Positions 25,264 through 33,898 of a stretch of DNA of 34,061 bases are shown here, in pieces. The stretch spans positions 1-34,061 of the forward strand of contig JAILCN010000123.1 in the NCBI GenBank assembly GCA_024680365.1. The letters are read 5' to 3'. This stretch comes from Solobacterium sp. Its GTDB lineage: Bacteria; Bacillota_I; Bacilli_A; Erysipelotrichales; Erysipelotrichaceae. The notes below the pieces were generated by a model, which did not search any database, was not told the origin of the DNA, and saw only the letters and a list, made by a program, of their open reading frames with translations. How positions within the stretch are numbered: position 1 is the stretch's first letter; every line of letters starts with the position of its first letter. The position numbers and the translations under genes were made by a program.

Positions 25264-26577
25264 ATGATGAAGATCACATGCAGAAAAATGGGAATCAACG
25301 GTGAAGGCATCGGCTACATTGACCGCGTGCCTGTCTTCTGTGACGGCGTACTGCCGGGGGAAACGGCAGAAGTCGAGATCACGGAAAAACATGAAACATA
25401 CATGCGTGCCGCAGCGAAGAAGATCATCCGCTTCTCCCCGGTACGGGAACGCTGTGACTGCCGCTGTCAGAAAGCCTGCGGCGGCTGTCCCCTGTTCATC
25501 ATGAAATATGAAGAACAGCTGAAATGGAAGAAAGAACTGCTTGCCGAAGCGCTGCTGAAATACGGCAACGTAAAGCGGCACTTCATCCGTGAATTCCGTC
25601 CTTCCCCGCAGATCACAGGTTACCGGAATCAGTGCCGGCTGCCGGCTGCCATGTTTGACGGAAAACTTGTTACAGGAATGTACAAAGCAGGTTCCAACCA
25701 TTTCATGAGCGTTGCCGAATGCGCCGTTCATGATCCGCTGCTGGAAACCGTGCGCAAAGATGTGCTCCGTGTTCTGAATGATCACCGGATCAGAGCATAT
25801 GACGCCAAGACGCGCAAAGGCATCCGCGGCGTGATGGTCAGAGTCCTGGATGAACAGGCACATGTCACCCTGATCACCGGCAAAGAAAAACTGAACGATG
25901 AAACGATCAGTGATCTGATGCACATTCCATACGTCAAAGGTGTGCATCAGTCCGTCAATACTGAAAAGAATCCTGTCAGTCTTCTGACATCCGTGAAAAC
26001 GATCGCCGGCGATGATCAGATGGAGATCAGCGTGCACGGCATACAGCTGCGTCTTTCCCCTGATTCATTCTTCCAGCTCAACCGTCCGCAGGCAGAAAAG
26101 CTATACGAAACAGCGGTATCGAAGATCGACAGATGCGGTCTGTTGGTCGAAGCTTACTGCGGCGTCGGGGCAATGAGCCTGATGGCTGCCGGCAAGGCAA
26201 AAGAGATCATCGGCATTGAATCCGTCCGGAACGCGGTCAGAAACGCAGAAGAAAACGCCCGCATCAATCACATCACAAACGCGAAGTTCCTCTGCGCTGA
26301 CGCTGCCGACGGACTGTACAAAGCTGCCAGAAACGGCGAGATCGGCTGTCTGCTTGCTGACCCGCCGCGCTCCGGCATGGATGACAACATGATCGAAGCG
26401 ATCATGAAGGTCCTGCCGAAGAAGATCATCTATATCTCCTGCAATCCTGCCACCCTGGCAAGGAATCTGAAGGAGCTGAAGCATCACTATCACGTGGAAT
26501 CCGTGATCCCCTTCGATATGTTTCCAAACACACCGCATATTGAAAGCATCACGGTCCTGGAAAGAGACAACTATTGA
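25264..26577 (+). CDS. rlmD: 23S rRNA (uracil-C5)-methyltransferase, RumA/RlmD (RlmCD) family
   Basis: A 437-residue SAM-dependent RNA methyltransferase. A TRAM-like N-terminal domain (ITCRKMGINGEGIGYID ... EVEITEKH) is followed by cysteines CDCRCQKACGGC (C66, C72, C75) that hold a [4Fe-4S] cluster with a later Cys. The SAM motif is VEAYCGVGAMSL, followed by LLADPPRSGM and the catalytic Cys in YISCNPATLARN. In Bacillota one such enzyme may modify both positions covered by RlmC and RlmD in E. coli. The starts GTG 25258, ATG 25264 and ATG 25267 are close together and the ribosome binding site is weak, so coupling to the DHHW gene, whose stop overlaps, is likely. It ends at a shared terminator. 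Confidence 0.9.
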   Translation: MMKITCRKMGINGEGIGYIDRVPVFCDGVLPGETAEVEITEKHETYMRAAAKKIIRFSPVRERCDCRCQKACGGCPLFIMKYEEQLKWKKELLAEALLKYGNVKRHFIREFRPSPQITGYRNQCRLPAAMFDGKLVTGMYKAGSNHFMSVAECAVHDPLLETVRKDVLRVLNDHRIRAYDAKTRKGIRGVMVRVLDEQAHVTLITGKEKLNDETISDLMHIPYVKGVHQSVNTEKNPVSLLTSVKTIAGDDQMEISVHGIQLRLSPDSFFQLNRPQAEKLYETAVSKIDRCGLLVEAYCGVGAMSLMAAGKAKEIIGIESVRNAVRNAEENARINHITNAKFLCADAADGLYKAARNGEIGCLLADPPRSGMDDNMIEAIMKVLPKKIIYISCNPATLARNLKELKHHYHVESVIPFDMFPNTPHIESITVLERDNY

Positions 26578-26600
26578 AAAAGCGCATCACGCGCTTTTTT
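26577..26600. terminator. Bidirectional terminator between the converging rlmD and Sel1 genes
   Basis: A 9-base perfect stem AAAAAGCGC / GCGCTTTTT with a five-base loop. A T run follows on either strand, so it serves both converging genes; it begins at the last base of the rlmD stop codon and reaches the last base of the Sel1 gene's stop codon. Confidence 0.88.
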
Positions 26601-27250
26601 CAGTCTTCATCAGGTGTTTCCGAAGCAAGTTTCCGAAGTTCTTCCGCTCTTGTACGATCCTGCGCCACACCGCGGCCTTCTTCATACAGCTTCGCCAGTT
26701 TCTCAATGGCAGGCGCATATCTCTGTTTCATGCCGCGTTCATAGTATTCCGCGGCCTTTTTTTCATCACTGGGAACATACGTTCCGCTTTCAAAGTATTC
26801 GCCCATTTTCAAAGAAGCGATGCCGTTGCCTTTCGCAGATGCCTGTTCCATCCAGGCTAGCCCTTCTTCAATGTTCTGTTCTGTGCCTGTTCCTTCCAGA
26901 AAGCACAGCGCGAGATTCCCCATGCCGGAAAGCGATCCGTGCTCTGCCGCTTTCAGGAAACAGGCGAACGCTTTCTGTTCATCCCGCACTTCCGGTTCGC
27001 TCAGCTGAAGCGTTCCGGCTCTGCTTGCTGCTTCCGGATCGCCGCATTCAGCCGCCTTCAGAAACCAGGCTAGCGCCTCTCTGACATTCCGTTCAGGGCC
27101 GTCTCCGAAGTAATACATGCAGGCGATATTGTACATCGCCAGCCAGTTCCCTTCTTCAGCTGCGCTGAGATAGTATTCCATGGCTTTATCGTAGTCATGG
27201 TTCATCAGGTATTCCGTTGCTTTTTCATTCAGTTCTTTTCCGTTCATCAT
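26600..27250 (-). CDS. Sel1-like repeat protein
   Basis: A 216-residue cytoplasmic protein (no signal, no membrane segment) made of about five Sel1-like repeats of roughly 36 residues. Each has the pattern A-x-x-Y/W-x-x-x-A-A-E-x-G with an L/Y-x-G/E-G-x-G turn, as in AMEYYLSAAEEGNWLAMYNIACMYYFGDG, ALAWFLKAAECGD and AAEYYERGMKQ. Such solenoids act as protein-binding scaffolds. The start is set at 27250, where ATGA overlaps the stop of the transglutaminase-like gene; an ATG at 27262 in frame is also possible. It is the last gene of the iron-importer operon, ending at the terminator at 26577-26600. Confidence 0.85.
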   Translation of the reverse strand: MMNGKELNEKATEYLMNHDYDKAMEYYLSAAEEGNWLAMYNIACMYYFGDGPERNVREALAWFLKAAECGDPEAASRAGTLQLSEPEVRDEQKAFACFLKAAEHGSLSGMGNLALCFLEGTGTEQNIEEGLAWMEQASAKGNGIASLKMGEYFESGTYVPSDEKKAAEYYERGMKQRYAPAIEKLAKLYEEGRGVAQDRTRAEELRKLASETPDED

Positions 27251-28578
27251 TCTTTTATGCACAGCAGAGCGTATGCATTTCCTCCTTTGTATGTTACAGG
27301 GATGAGCTGAAACTGATTCAGCCCTTCAAGATATCTGATCATTTCCGCTTCAAAAGCGGCCGGATCACTGCTGTCACAGATGAATTCTGCTTTGTATTCC
27401 CCTTCACAGCAGTCTTCACAGAAAGCAATGAGTTTTTTCAGATCATCCAGGTTTCTGATCTTCAGGGAGATCCCGTCAATATCTGACATTGCCTGATAGA
27501 CGTCATACGGACTGCTCTCCAGTTTTGCGGCAGTCTCCCGGTGTTTCTGCGGCTGATATCCCCATTCGCTTCCGTATGCGGTGTCTTTGTCCGCAAGAAG
27601 AATGGAATAATCCGGAATGATCCTTCCGAGCGTCTTCTCCGCATTCTTCTGACCGTAGGTCGTACAGGATATATACCAGCTGCCGTCCAGTTCCACCATG
27701 TTCCAGGCATGATCTCCGGCTTCGCTGACGCCGGTCGTTCTGAAACAGGGAATGCCCAGCATGTTCAGCAGCAGCGCATACGCCTTGGATTTGCCGTCGC
27801 ACACTGCGCAGTGATTCAGAAACACGCCTTCCAGATAATATGCCTGTTCTCTGACAAGGTATGTATCGGAAGAATATGCCGTATCTCTGTCATATCTGAC
27901 TTCTGTTGTCAGCCAGTCATAGACTGCCTTGATTTTCTGAAAGTCATTCATATCCCTGCGAATCACTTTATGCAGGACATCTTTTGCGGCTGCGTACAGC
28001 GTTTCAGCCATGCTGTTCTTTGCCGGAAGCGGACGGTATCCGTTCATCACCAGATAATACAGCTGCTCGCCGTTTTCACAGCTCACTGCTTCCTTTCCGG
28101 GATCTTCTTCACAGATATAATCACCGTCGGTCCTGTAGTCAAAAGAAGGAACCACCGGTATGTCAGGGATATTTGCAGGAGCGGCAGAAGCGATCTCTTT
28201 TGACATGGAATGACTGATGCCGACGATCCTGAAGTCTGAATAGTATGTATCGTCCAGATGTGCCGCATACACATCCGCCAGATCTGCCGAAGCATATGCT
28301 TTTGTGAATACAGGATATGGATTCAGCAGTTCTGCGGCATATTGCTCATCCACATCAAACCAGACTGTATCACTGATCCGGTAAAATGCCATCCAGTCCA
28401 GGATCTGCCGGAGATCCTCTTCTGAAGTGATCGTCCGCGCCGGCTTTTTCAGCTCCGTTTCCGCCAGATCATCAATAAAGGTCTTCCCTTCTGTGATCTC
28501 TCTGTATCCGCTTCTCTGCTCTTTGATCTGACAGCCGCATAACAGCAGGGCCGCAGTCAGACAAATGATCCGTTTCAT
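27247..28578 (-). CDS. Transglutaminase-like lipoprotein (paralog A)
   Basis: A 443-residue lipoprotein with a signal ending LCGC (Cys16). A transglutaminase-like core lies at about residues 205-310: YDWLTTEVRYD, then CAVCDGKSKAYALLLNMLGIPC with the catalytic Cys (C260), then GDHAWNMVELDGSWY with the catalytic His (H290). In the third triad place, where this family usually reads W-Y-x-x-D-x-T, the sequence is WYISCTTYG, so Asp is replaced by Cys305. A C-terminal domain of about 100 residues follows. It is 1 base overlapped (TGATG) with paralog B and 4 with the Sel1 gene. Function may be cross-linking, proteolysis or non-catalytic binding; none is shown. Confidence 0.82.
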   Translation of the reverse strand: MKRIICLTAALLLCGCQIKEQRSGYREITEGKTFIDDLAETELKKPARTITSEEDLRQILDWMAFYRISDTVWFDVDEQYAAELLNPYPVFTKAYASADLADVYAAHLDDTYYSDFRIVGISHSMSKEIASAAPANIPDIPVVPSFDYRTDGDYICEEDPGKEAVSCENGEQLYYLVMNGYRPLPAKNSMAETLYAAAKDVLHKVIRRDMNDFQKIKAVYDWLTTEVRYDRDTAYSSDTYLVREQAYYLEGVFLNHCAVCDGKSKAYALLLNMLGIPCFRTTGVSEAGDHAWNMVELDGSWYISCTTYGQKNAEKTLGRIIPDYSILLADKDTAYGSEWGYQPQKHRETAAKLESSPYDVYQAMSDIDGISLKIRNLDDLKKLIAFCEDCCEGEYKAEFICDSSDPAAFEAEMIRYLEGLNQFQLIPVTYKGGNAYALLCIKE

Positions 28579-29957
28579 CAGCCGTTCCCTCCGATCACAT
28601 AGATCTGAAGCCGCTGTCCCGCAAAGGTCCCGCCCGAAAAATACATCACGTCCGTGCCTTCTTCTTTCAAAGCGGTGTAAGTCTTCCTCAGAAGATCTGC
28701 ATTTCCGCAGAGTTCGCATTCCACGGCGATCCCGAGTTCTTTCTGCATCCGGACTGCTTCATGCAGGACGGCAAGTGCTTCTTCCGTACTTTCCGGATGA
28801 AGCGTATATTCCCTGCCTTCCGCAGAAATATGTGTATGGCTCCATGAATCATACGGCTCACAGTCACGCACTGCTTCCCTGACTTCCGGCAGCGCGTCAG
28901 AAACATACGGCCAGCCGTCCATATTTGTATCAAGATCCGTTAACATGTAGTTCATCGTATGATAATCAAGCCGTTTTCCATTTTTTGTCTCCGCGGTCAG
29001 CGATCCATACGTCGGACAGCTCAGGTACCATTGTCCGTCACATCTGACATACAGATAGGCATGCCCGCTGTCACCGTTTCTTGCGCCGATGTGGTGCGCC
29101 TTAATTCCGGCAAGCCGGCACAGCAGCAGGATCTCCTTGCACATGCCGTCACAGACCGCATGTTCATCCATGAGTGCCCCTTCCAGATAAAACACTCTGT
29201 TCTGTCTGCCGCGGGCGTCCATATACATCAGTGTCGTGTAATCATAATGCACATTCTGCAGAACATAGCGGTAGACGGCACTGTACAGTTCTGTTTCGCT
29301 GTCAGTGCATCCTTTGAACAGAGAAAGGATGCCGGTCGCTTTTTTCAGGATCTCGTATGCAGGCGTATTCTCTTCAGCAGCCGGTATATATCCGTATTCT
29401 GCCGCGTAAGCCAGCTGTTCACTGTTTTCACAGAGCAGATATCCTCTGTGAACTGTGTGCTGCACAGGCAGAGTCATATATGTATACGATGACCGGTCCC
29501 CTTTCAGAAGATCCGCACAGAGATCCAGCGATCTGACTTCTCTGATCTCCGGAAGCGGCGGCGACTCCAGGGCATACTCCCTCAGAGGCGCAAAACGTAT
29601 GCCGATATACCCTTCCGCAAGACGTGAATCATCATATGCTTCATAAAACGAATGACCAAGAAGTGAGATCTGCAGAGCTCTGCCCAGGGTTCCCGCCGGA
29701 TCACTGCGCAGCTCATCATACAGACTTCCTTCCGCCTTCCACCAGTGCATGTCCGTTTCACCGAGAAAGATCACACTGTCAGCCTCTTCTGCCAGTTTCT
29801 GCAGCGTGTCCGCTGTATCACTGACAGTGATCTCCGCATATGATATGTCTCCAGGCAGATCGATGATGCCGTCCTTCGCTTCCGGCAGTGACGCTTTCCT
29901 TCCTGCACAGCCTGTCATCAGGATCCCTGTCAGTATGATCAGTGCCGTCTTTTTCAT
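28578..29957 (-). CDS. Transglutaminase-like lipoprotein (paralog B)
   Basis: A 459-residue lipoprotein (signal ending MTGC, Cys17) with the same build as paralog A, though clearly diverged. The core is FYLEGALMDEHAVCDGMCKEILLLC with the putative Cys nucleophile (C269), then GHAYLYVRCDGQWY with His299, and WYLSCPTYG, where Cys314 stands where Asp is expected, exactly as in paralog A. A short shared block before the core, LCENSEQLAYAAEYGYIP, matches SCENGEQLYYLVMNGYRP in A. Its ATG overlaps the stop of the iron-importer ATPase gene as ATGA, so it is translated with that importer. Confidence 0.82.
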   Translation of the reverse strand: MKKTALIILTGILMTGCAGRKASLPEAKDGIIDLPGDISYAEITVSDTADTLQKLAEEADSVIFLGETDMHWWKAEGSLYDELRSDPAGTLGRALQISLLGHSFYEAYDDSRLAEGYIGIRFAPLREYALESPPLPEIREVRSLDLCADLLKGDRSSYTYMTLPVQHTVHRGYLLCENSEQLAYAAEYGYIPAAEENTPAYEILKKATGILSLFKGCTDSETELYSAVYRYVLQNVHYDYTTLMYMDARGRQNRVFYLEGALMDEHAVCDGMCKEILLLCRLAGIKAHHIGARNGDSGHAYLYVRCDGQWYLSCPTYGSLTAETKNGKRLDYHTMNYMLTDLDTNMDGWPYVSDALPEVREAVRDCEPYDSWSHTHISAEGREYTLHPESTEEALAVLHEAVRMQKELGIAVECELCGNADLLRKTYTALKEEGTDVMYFSGGTFAGQRLQIYVIGGNG

Positions 29958-30751
29958 CTGTTTTTCTCCAGCAGGTCATAGCTGATGCACAGCGGCTTGC
30001 CGTTTTCCGGATCGCTGACGATCCTGCCGTCAATGCGGAAACATTCCGCCAGCATTTTTTCCGTAAATACTTCTGACGGGACCCCATAGGCAAATACATC
30101 ACCGGATCTCATCGCCAGCAGTCTGTCGGAATACCTTGAGGCAAGATTGAGATCATGAAGCACCATGATGATCGTGCACCCATCTTCCTGATTCAGCTTT
30201 TTCAGCAGTTCCAGCACTTCCAGCTGATGGCACAGATCCAGATATGTCGTCGGCTCATCCAGCAGTATGATGCCGGTCTGCTGGGCAAGCGCCATGGCGA
30301 TCCAGACACGCTGTCTCTGGCCGCCGGAAAGATATGCGATCTCCCGGTCTTTAAATTCATACATATTTGTCTGCTTCAAAGCCCATTCAACGATCTCCCT
30401 GTCTTCTCTGGTCAGTTTTCCGAAGCCTTTCTGATAGGGAAAACGGCCGTAGGAAACCAGCTCCGTGCAGGTCAGGGTGCCGGGTGCGCTCGGAGTCTGA
30501 GGCAGGATCGCCATCTGTCTGGCAATTTCTTTGCTGCTCATCTCCCGGATATCCGTCTGATTGATGATCACTGTTCCGGAAGCGCTTGGAATGATGCGTC
30601 CGACTGCTTTGAGCACCGTGGACTTTCCGCATCCGTTGGCGCCGATGATCGATGTGATCTTTCCTTTTTCAAAAGCCACATCAAAATCTCTGACAATAAT
30701 CGTTTTTTCATATCCGACCGCAAGATGGCCGGTCTTTACAGCATAGTCCAT
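29954..30751 (-). CDS. Iron-chelate ABC transporter ATPase, FepC/FecE type
   Basis: A 265-residue ATPase with Walker A GANGCGKST (37-45), signature YLSGGQRQRVWIAMAL (140-155) and Walker B IILLDEPTTYLD, typical of siderophore and heme importers; the last strand carries DLNLASRYSDRL with the switch His region. GAGG lies 11 bases before its ATG, inside the end of the preceding permease gene. Its stop overlaps the start of paralog B. Confidence 0.93.
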   Translation of the reverse strand: MDYAVKTGHLAVGYEKTIIVRDFDVAFEKGKITSIIGANGCGKSTVLKAVGRIIPSASGTVIINQTDIREMSSKEIARQMAILPQTPSAPGTLTCTELVSYGRFPYQKGFGKLTREDREIVEWALKQTNMYEFKDREIAYLSGGQRQRVWIAMALAQQTGIILLDEPTTYLDLCHQLEVLELLKKLNQEDGCTIIMVLHDLNLASRYSDRLLAMRSGDVFAYGVPSEVFTEKMLAECFRIDGRIVSDPENGKPLCISYDLLEKNR

Positions 30752-30757
30752 CAGTCA

Positions 30758-31783
30758 TTACCTCGCTTTCACCAGAAGATACAGGAAATACGGAACCGCC
30801 AGGATCGAAACAAAGATTCCGGTCGGTATATTGATGAATACCGGAACGTTTTCAACAAGAATATTAGCCGAAACGATGATCACAGCAGAAACGATGCCGG
30901 CTGCCGGAATCAGATAACGGGCATCCGTTCCGACAATGCGGCGGGCAATATGCGGACCGATCAGTCCGAGAAAGAAGAAGTTGCCGCCGAACGCGACCGA
31001 AGCGGAAGATAATCCTACGGCTAGAAACGCCAGAAAGGAAAACGATGTCTTCATGCTGACGCCGAGTCCGGTCGCCGTATCATAGCCGAGATGGATCACG
31101 TTCAGTGTTCTTGCGTTGTACATCAGCACGGCCAGGAATCCTGCCAGCCAGACTGCCAGGATCAGTATGTACTGCCACTGTGTGCCCCACAGCTCTCCGG
31201 ACTGCCAGCGCTGGATGAATTCCAGCTGTGTTTCATCCAGTACATACATGGCAAAGGTGCCGGCGGCCGAGTAGCACGCGCCCATGGCAACACCGGTCAT
31301 AATGAGCTTGGTGGATGAGATCGGCTTCCCCTTCTTCGTGCCGAGAAGATAGATGATCAGGGAAGACAGCAGGCCTCCTGCCAGCGCCAGTACAGGAAGA
31401 AGCACCGGCTGATCGATCTTTTTTGCGATGAGGGCAACGTACAGCGTCACGAACAGGGATGAACCGTCCGCCACGCCCAGGGTGCCCGGTGAAGCGAGAT
31501 CATTGTGCAGAAGATTCTGCATGATCACGCCGCTGGCTCCCATGCCCGCTCCCACGAGCACTGCCAGGCAGAGTCTGGGCAGACGGTAATCAAATATGAC
31601 CATCCGCCCACGCGGGCTGCCTCCTCCAAAGAAGGAAGCCAGAACATTTCTGATCGGAACTGCATACGGTCCAAGACAGCATCCAAGTACAAATATGAGG
31701 ATCATCCCTGCCAGCAGAAGCAGGATCCTGCGGATCTTTGTTCTGTGCCGCTGTTCCGGCGTCATATACTTCCGCTCAGTCAT
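30758..31783 (-). CDS. Iron-chelate ABC transporter permease, FecCD type (second)
   Basis: A 341-residue membrane protein with about ten hydrophobic segments, of the FecCD/BtuC fold. The stretches GVIMQNLLHNDLASPGTLGVADGSS and FFLGLIGPHIARRIVGTD are family marks. The start is 31783, with AAGGAG nine bases before it; it overlaps the upstream permease stop by 8 bases. It would pair with the other permease in the import channel. Confidence 0.92.
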   Translation of the reverse strand: MTERKYMTPEQRHRTKIRRILLLLAGMILIFVLGCCLGPYAVPIRNVLASFFGGGSPRGRMVIFDYRLPRLCLAVLVGAGMGASGVIMQNLLHNDLASPGTLGVADGSSLFVTLYVALIAKKIDQPVLLPVLALAGGLLSSLIIYLLGTKKGKPISSTKLIMTGVAMGACYSAAGTFAMYVLDETQLEFIQRWQSGELWGTQWQYILILAVWLAGFLAVLMYNARTLNVIHLGYDTATGLGVSMKTSFSFLAFLAVGLSSASVAFGGNFFFLGLIGPHIARRIVGTDARYLIPAAGIVSAVIIVSANILVENVPVFINIPTGIFVSILAVPYFLYLLVKAR

Positions 31784-32816
31784 ACAGCTGCTCTCCTTCC
31801 TGCTTTCTGGAGACATATACGAAGAACGGCACACCGATCATCGTGATCAGCAGACCGATCGGGAACTCCATGCCCGGATGAATGTTTTTTGCCGCAAGAT
31901 CGACTGTGCTGACAAACAAAGCTCCGTAGACGCTGCATACCGGCAGCACCAGCCGATAGTCCGTGCCGACCATATAGCGGGAAATATAGGGGATCATCAG
32001 ACCGATATATCCGACCGGACCGATAATGATCACCGCTACAGCCGAAAGGATCAGGACAACGATCGTCGAAAGCGTACGGATCAGAGCAACGCTTGCGCCA
32101 AGTCCTCTGGACACTTCCTCGCCGAGATTCATCACTGTCAGCGATCTTGAGATGATAATGGACGTGATCATGCCAAAGGCAAAGAACGGCAGCGCAATGA
32201 ACAGATCTTTCCAGATCGTGTTTGCGGAAGAACCGCTGGTATAACGGATCATCTGATTCATCAGACCGTTTTTCAGGATGACAGCTGTTGTCAGAGATGA
32301 CAGCAGCGTAGAGATCGCCATGCCGGAAAGCACCATGCGGTCAGATGTGATCCTTCCTCTTCCCGCATAGGCGATCACATAGATCAGCAGTGTGACCAGT
32401 CCTGCCCCGAGGGCAGAGATGCCCATCTTGGCAAATCTCCCGGCTTCCGGAATAAATGCCATGACGATGACAACACCGAGTGTGGAACCAGCCGAGATCC
32501 CCATGATGCCGGAGTCTGCCATCGGGTTTTTTGTGGTCCCCTGCATGATCGCTCCGGCTGTTGACAGCGAAGCGCCGACGATGACGTCCGCGAGAAACCT
32601 CGGCAGCCGGATATCCCGGACGGTCAGATGCGTGAAATTATCTCTGTCAAATGACAGAAAGGATGCTGCGATATCCTGAAAGCTGATCTCGGAAGCGCCT
32701 TTTTTCAGCGTCAGGATCATAACAGCGAAAAGAGCCAGAAGCCCGATGGTAAAGAACATCGCGAATCTGGCTGTATTTGACTTTTTTGGTTTTGTACCGG
32801 AAGCTGTACGATTCAT
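31776..32816 (-). CDS. Iron-chelate ABC transporter permease, FecCD type (first)
   Basis: A 346-residue permease with the same fold as its neighbour; ADVIVGASLSTAGAIMQGTTKNPMADSG and YIGLMIPYISRYMVGTD are the matching family segments. It starts 10 bases after the stop of the binding-protein gene with an AAGG site about eight bases from the ATG. The N-terminus has a short basic stretch before the first membrane segment. Confidence 0.92.
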   Translation of the reverse strand: MNRTASGTKPKKSNTARFAMFFTIGLLALFAVMILTLKKGASEISFQDIAASFLSFDRDNFTHLTVRDIRLPRFLADVIVGASLSTAGAIMQGTTKNPMADSGIMGISAGSTLGVVIVMAFIPEAGRFAKMGISALGAGLVTLLIYVIAYAGRGRITSDRMVLSGMAISTLLSSLTTAVILKNGLMNQMIRYTSGSSANTIWKDLFIALPFFAFGMITSIIISRSLTVMNLGEEVSRGLGASVALIRTLSTIVVLILSAVAVIIIGPVGYIGLMIPYISRYMVGTDYRLVLPVCSVYGALFVSTVDLAAKNIHPGMEFPIGLLITMIGVPFFVYVSRKQEGEQLYD

Positions 32817-32826
32817 GGTTCCGGCC

Positions 32827-33828
32827 TTATTTCACCTGTCCGGCTTTTTTCAGCGCTTCCATGATCTGTCCGTACTGGTTTTCAAGCAGAATGACGCCTT
32901 TCTGGGCATAAGGAGTAATATCGATCACACCGACCCGGTCTTCTCTGACCGCGTTCAGTGCCTGCCAGCCGACATTCTCACTTACATAGGTCGAAACAGT
33001 TTTCTCACCGAAGCCGGCATAGATCACCATGTCTCCTTCATAATCCTTCAGCTTCTCAGCTGAGATCGCTTCATACGCAACACCGCTTTCATCTTTCATG
33101 AACGCTTCCACCTGCGGAAGACGTTTGATCCCTGCATAATCAAACAGGATCGTATTCATGAACCAGCCTCTCTCCGGCGGAATCGAGATCGCACCCATAT
33201 ATGTATAGATCGTCAGAGTCTTGTCAGAAAGGCCGAGTTTCTTCAGCTCACTGACCATTTCCTCACGGATCGTATCCGCATAGGCGATCAGCTTTTTCGC
33301 ATGTTCCTGCAGACCGAAGATCTCGCCGATATAGGACAATCTCGTTTTGAAATCCGTGGAATCTGTATAGAGCGGAATCACCGGGGCGATCTTAGAAAGA
33401 GCTTCAATATTGGAAGCACTCATCTTCTGATTGACCAGGATCAGTTCCGGCTCATAGGAAAGCACTTCTTCCGGGGAGAACGGCGTACTGTTCATCAGCG
33501 CTGACGCCCCGTCATAGAATGACTCATATCCGGTGATGTCGGTTGAGCCTTCATAAGCAAGCAGCGGAATGCCAAACGCCACGACATCCTGTGAACCGAA
33601 CAGGCAGACGATCTTTCTGGTGTTCATGTTATATGTCACTTCATCCCCGTTCAGTGTTGTAAATGTATTCTCTTTGTATTCTTCAGGCCGTGTGTCTTCC
33701 AGCTTCGGGAACTCTCTGAGATCCGCTTCTGTCCCGCTGCTGTTTCCGCTGTCTGCGCCCGAGCAGCCGCCAAGCATCACTGCACCAAGCATAAGCGCGC
33801 ACATACTTTTCATCATTTTATGCTTCAT
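32827..33828 (-). CDS. Iron-siderophore-binding lipoprotein of the ABC importer
   Basis: A 333-residue surface lipoprotein of the FhuD/BtuF class. The start is 33828 with AGGAGGATAGT just before it; the signal ends LGGC (C22). Family marks are RKIVCLFGSQDVVAFG, EVLSYEPELILV and the long central helix (about residues 170-200) that joins two lobes. It should capture a siderophore or heme-like complex for the permeases next to it; the ligand itself cannot be told. It lies after a short leader ORF whose stop codon is one base from its ATG. Confidence 0.9.
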   Translation of the reverse strand: MKHKMMKSMCALMLGAVMLGGCSGADSGNSSGTEADLREFPKLEDTRPEEYKENTFTTLNGDEVTYNMNTRKIVCLFGSQDVVAFGIPLLAYEGSTDITGYESFYDGASALMNSTPFSPEEVLSYEPELILVNQKMSASNIEALSKIAPVIPLYTDSTDFKTRLSYIGEIFGLQEHAKKLIAYADTIREEMVSELKKLGLSDKTLTIYTYMGAISIPPERGWFMNTILFDYAGIKRLPQVEAFMKDESGVAYEAISAEKLKDYEGDMVIYAGFGEKTVSTYVSENVGWQALNAVREDRVGVIDITPYAQKGVILLENQYGQIMEALKKAGQVK

Positions 33829-33829
33829 A

Positions 33830-33889
33830 CTATCCTCCTGTATGCACAAACACCTTGCGCATATCGCACAGGGTGTTCCTGCATTTCAT
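33830..33889 (-). CDS. Short leader ORF (19 residues) with internal hairpin, upstream of the siderophore-binding gene
   Basis: The ORF begins at an ATG (33889-33887) with GAGGAG five bases before it, one of the best ribosome binding sites in the window, and reads MKCRNTLCDMRKVFVHTGG before TAG at 33832-33830. One base then separates the TAG from the siderophore-binding ATG, and the downstream gene's AGGAGG lies inside the last codons. Within it, arms AACACC/GGTGTT and TGCG/CGCA form a 10-base-pair stem with an internal loop. It could be a leader peptide coupling translation or an ordinary spacer that happens to be open; the peptide has no known relatives that I recognise. Confidence 0.45.
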   Translation of the reverse strand: MKCRNTLCDMRKVFVHTGG

Positions 33890-33898
33890 CCTTTCTCC

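Noticed and set aside
28579-28719. An N-terminal extension of transglutaminase-like paralog A by 47 residues.
   Set aside because: It would overlap paralog B and precede the lipoprotein signal; the TGATG junction at 28578 gives the right start.
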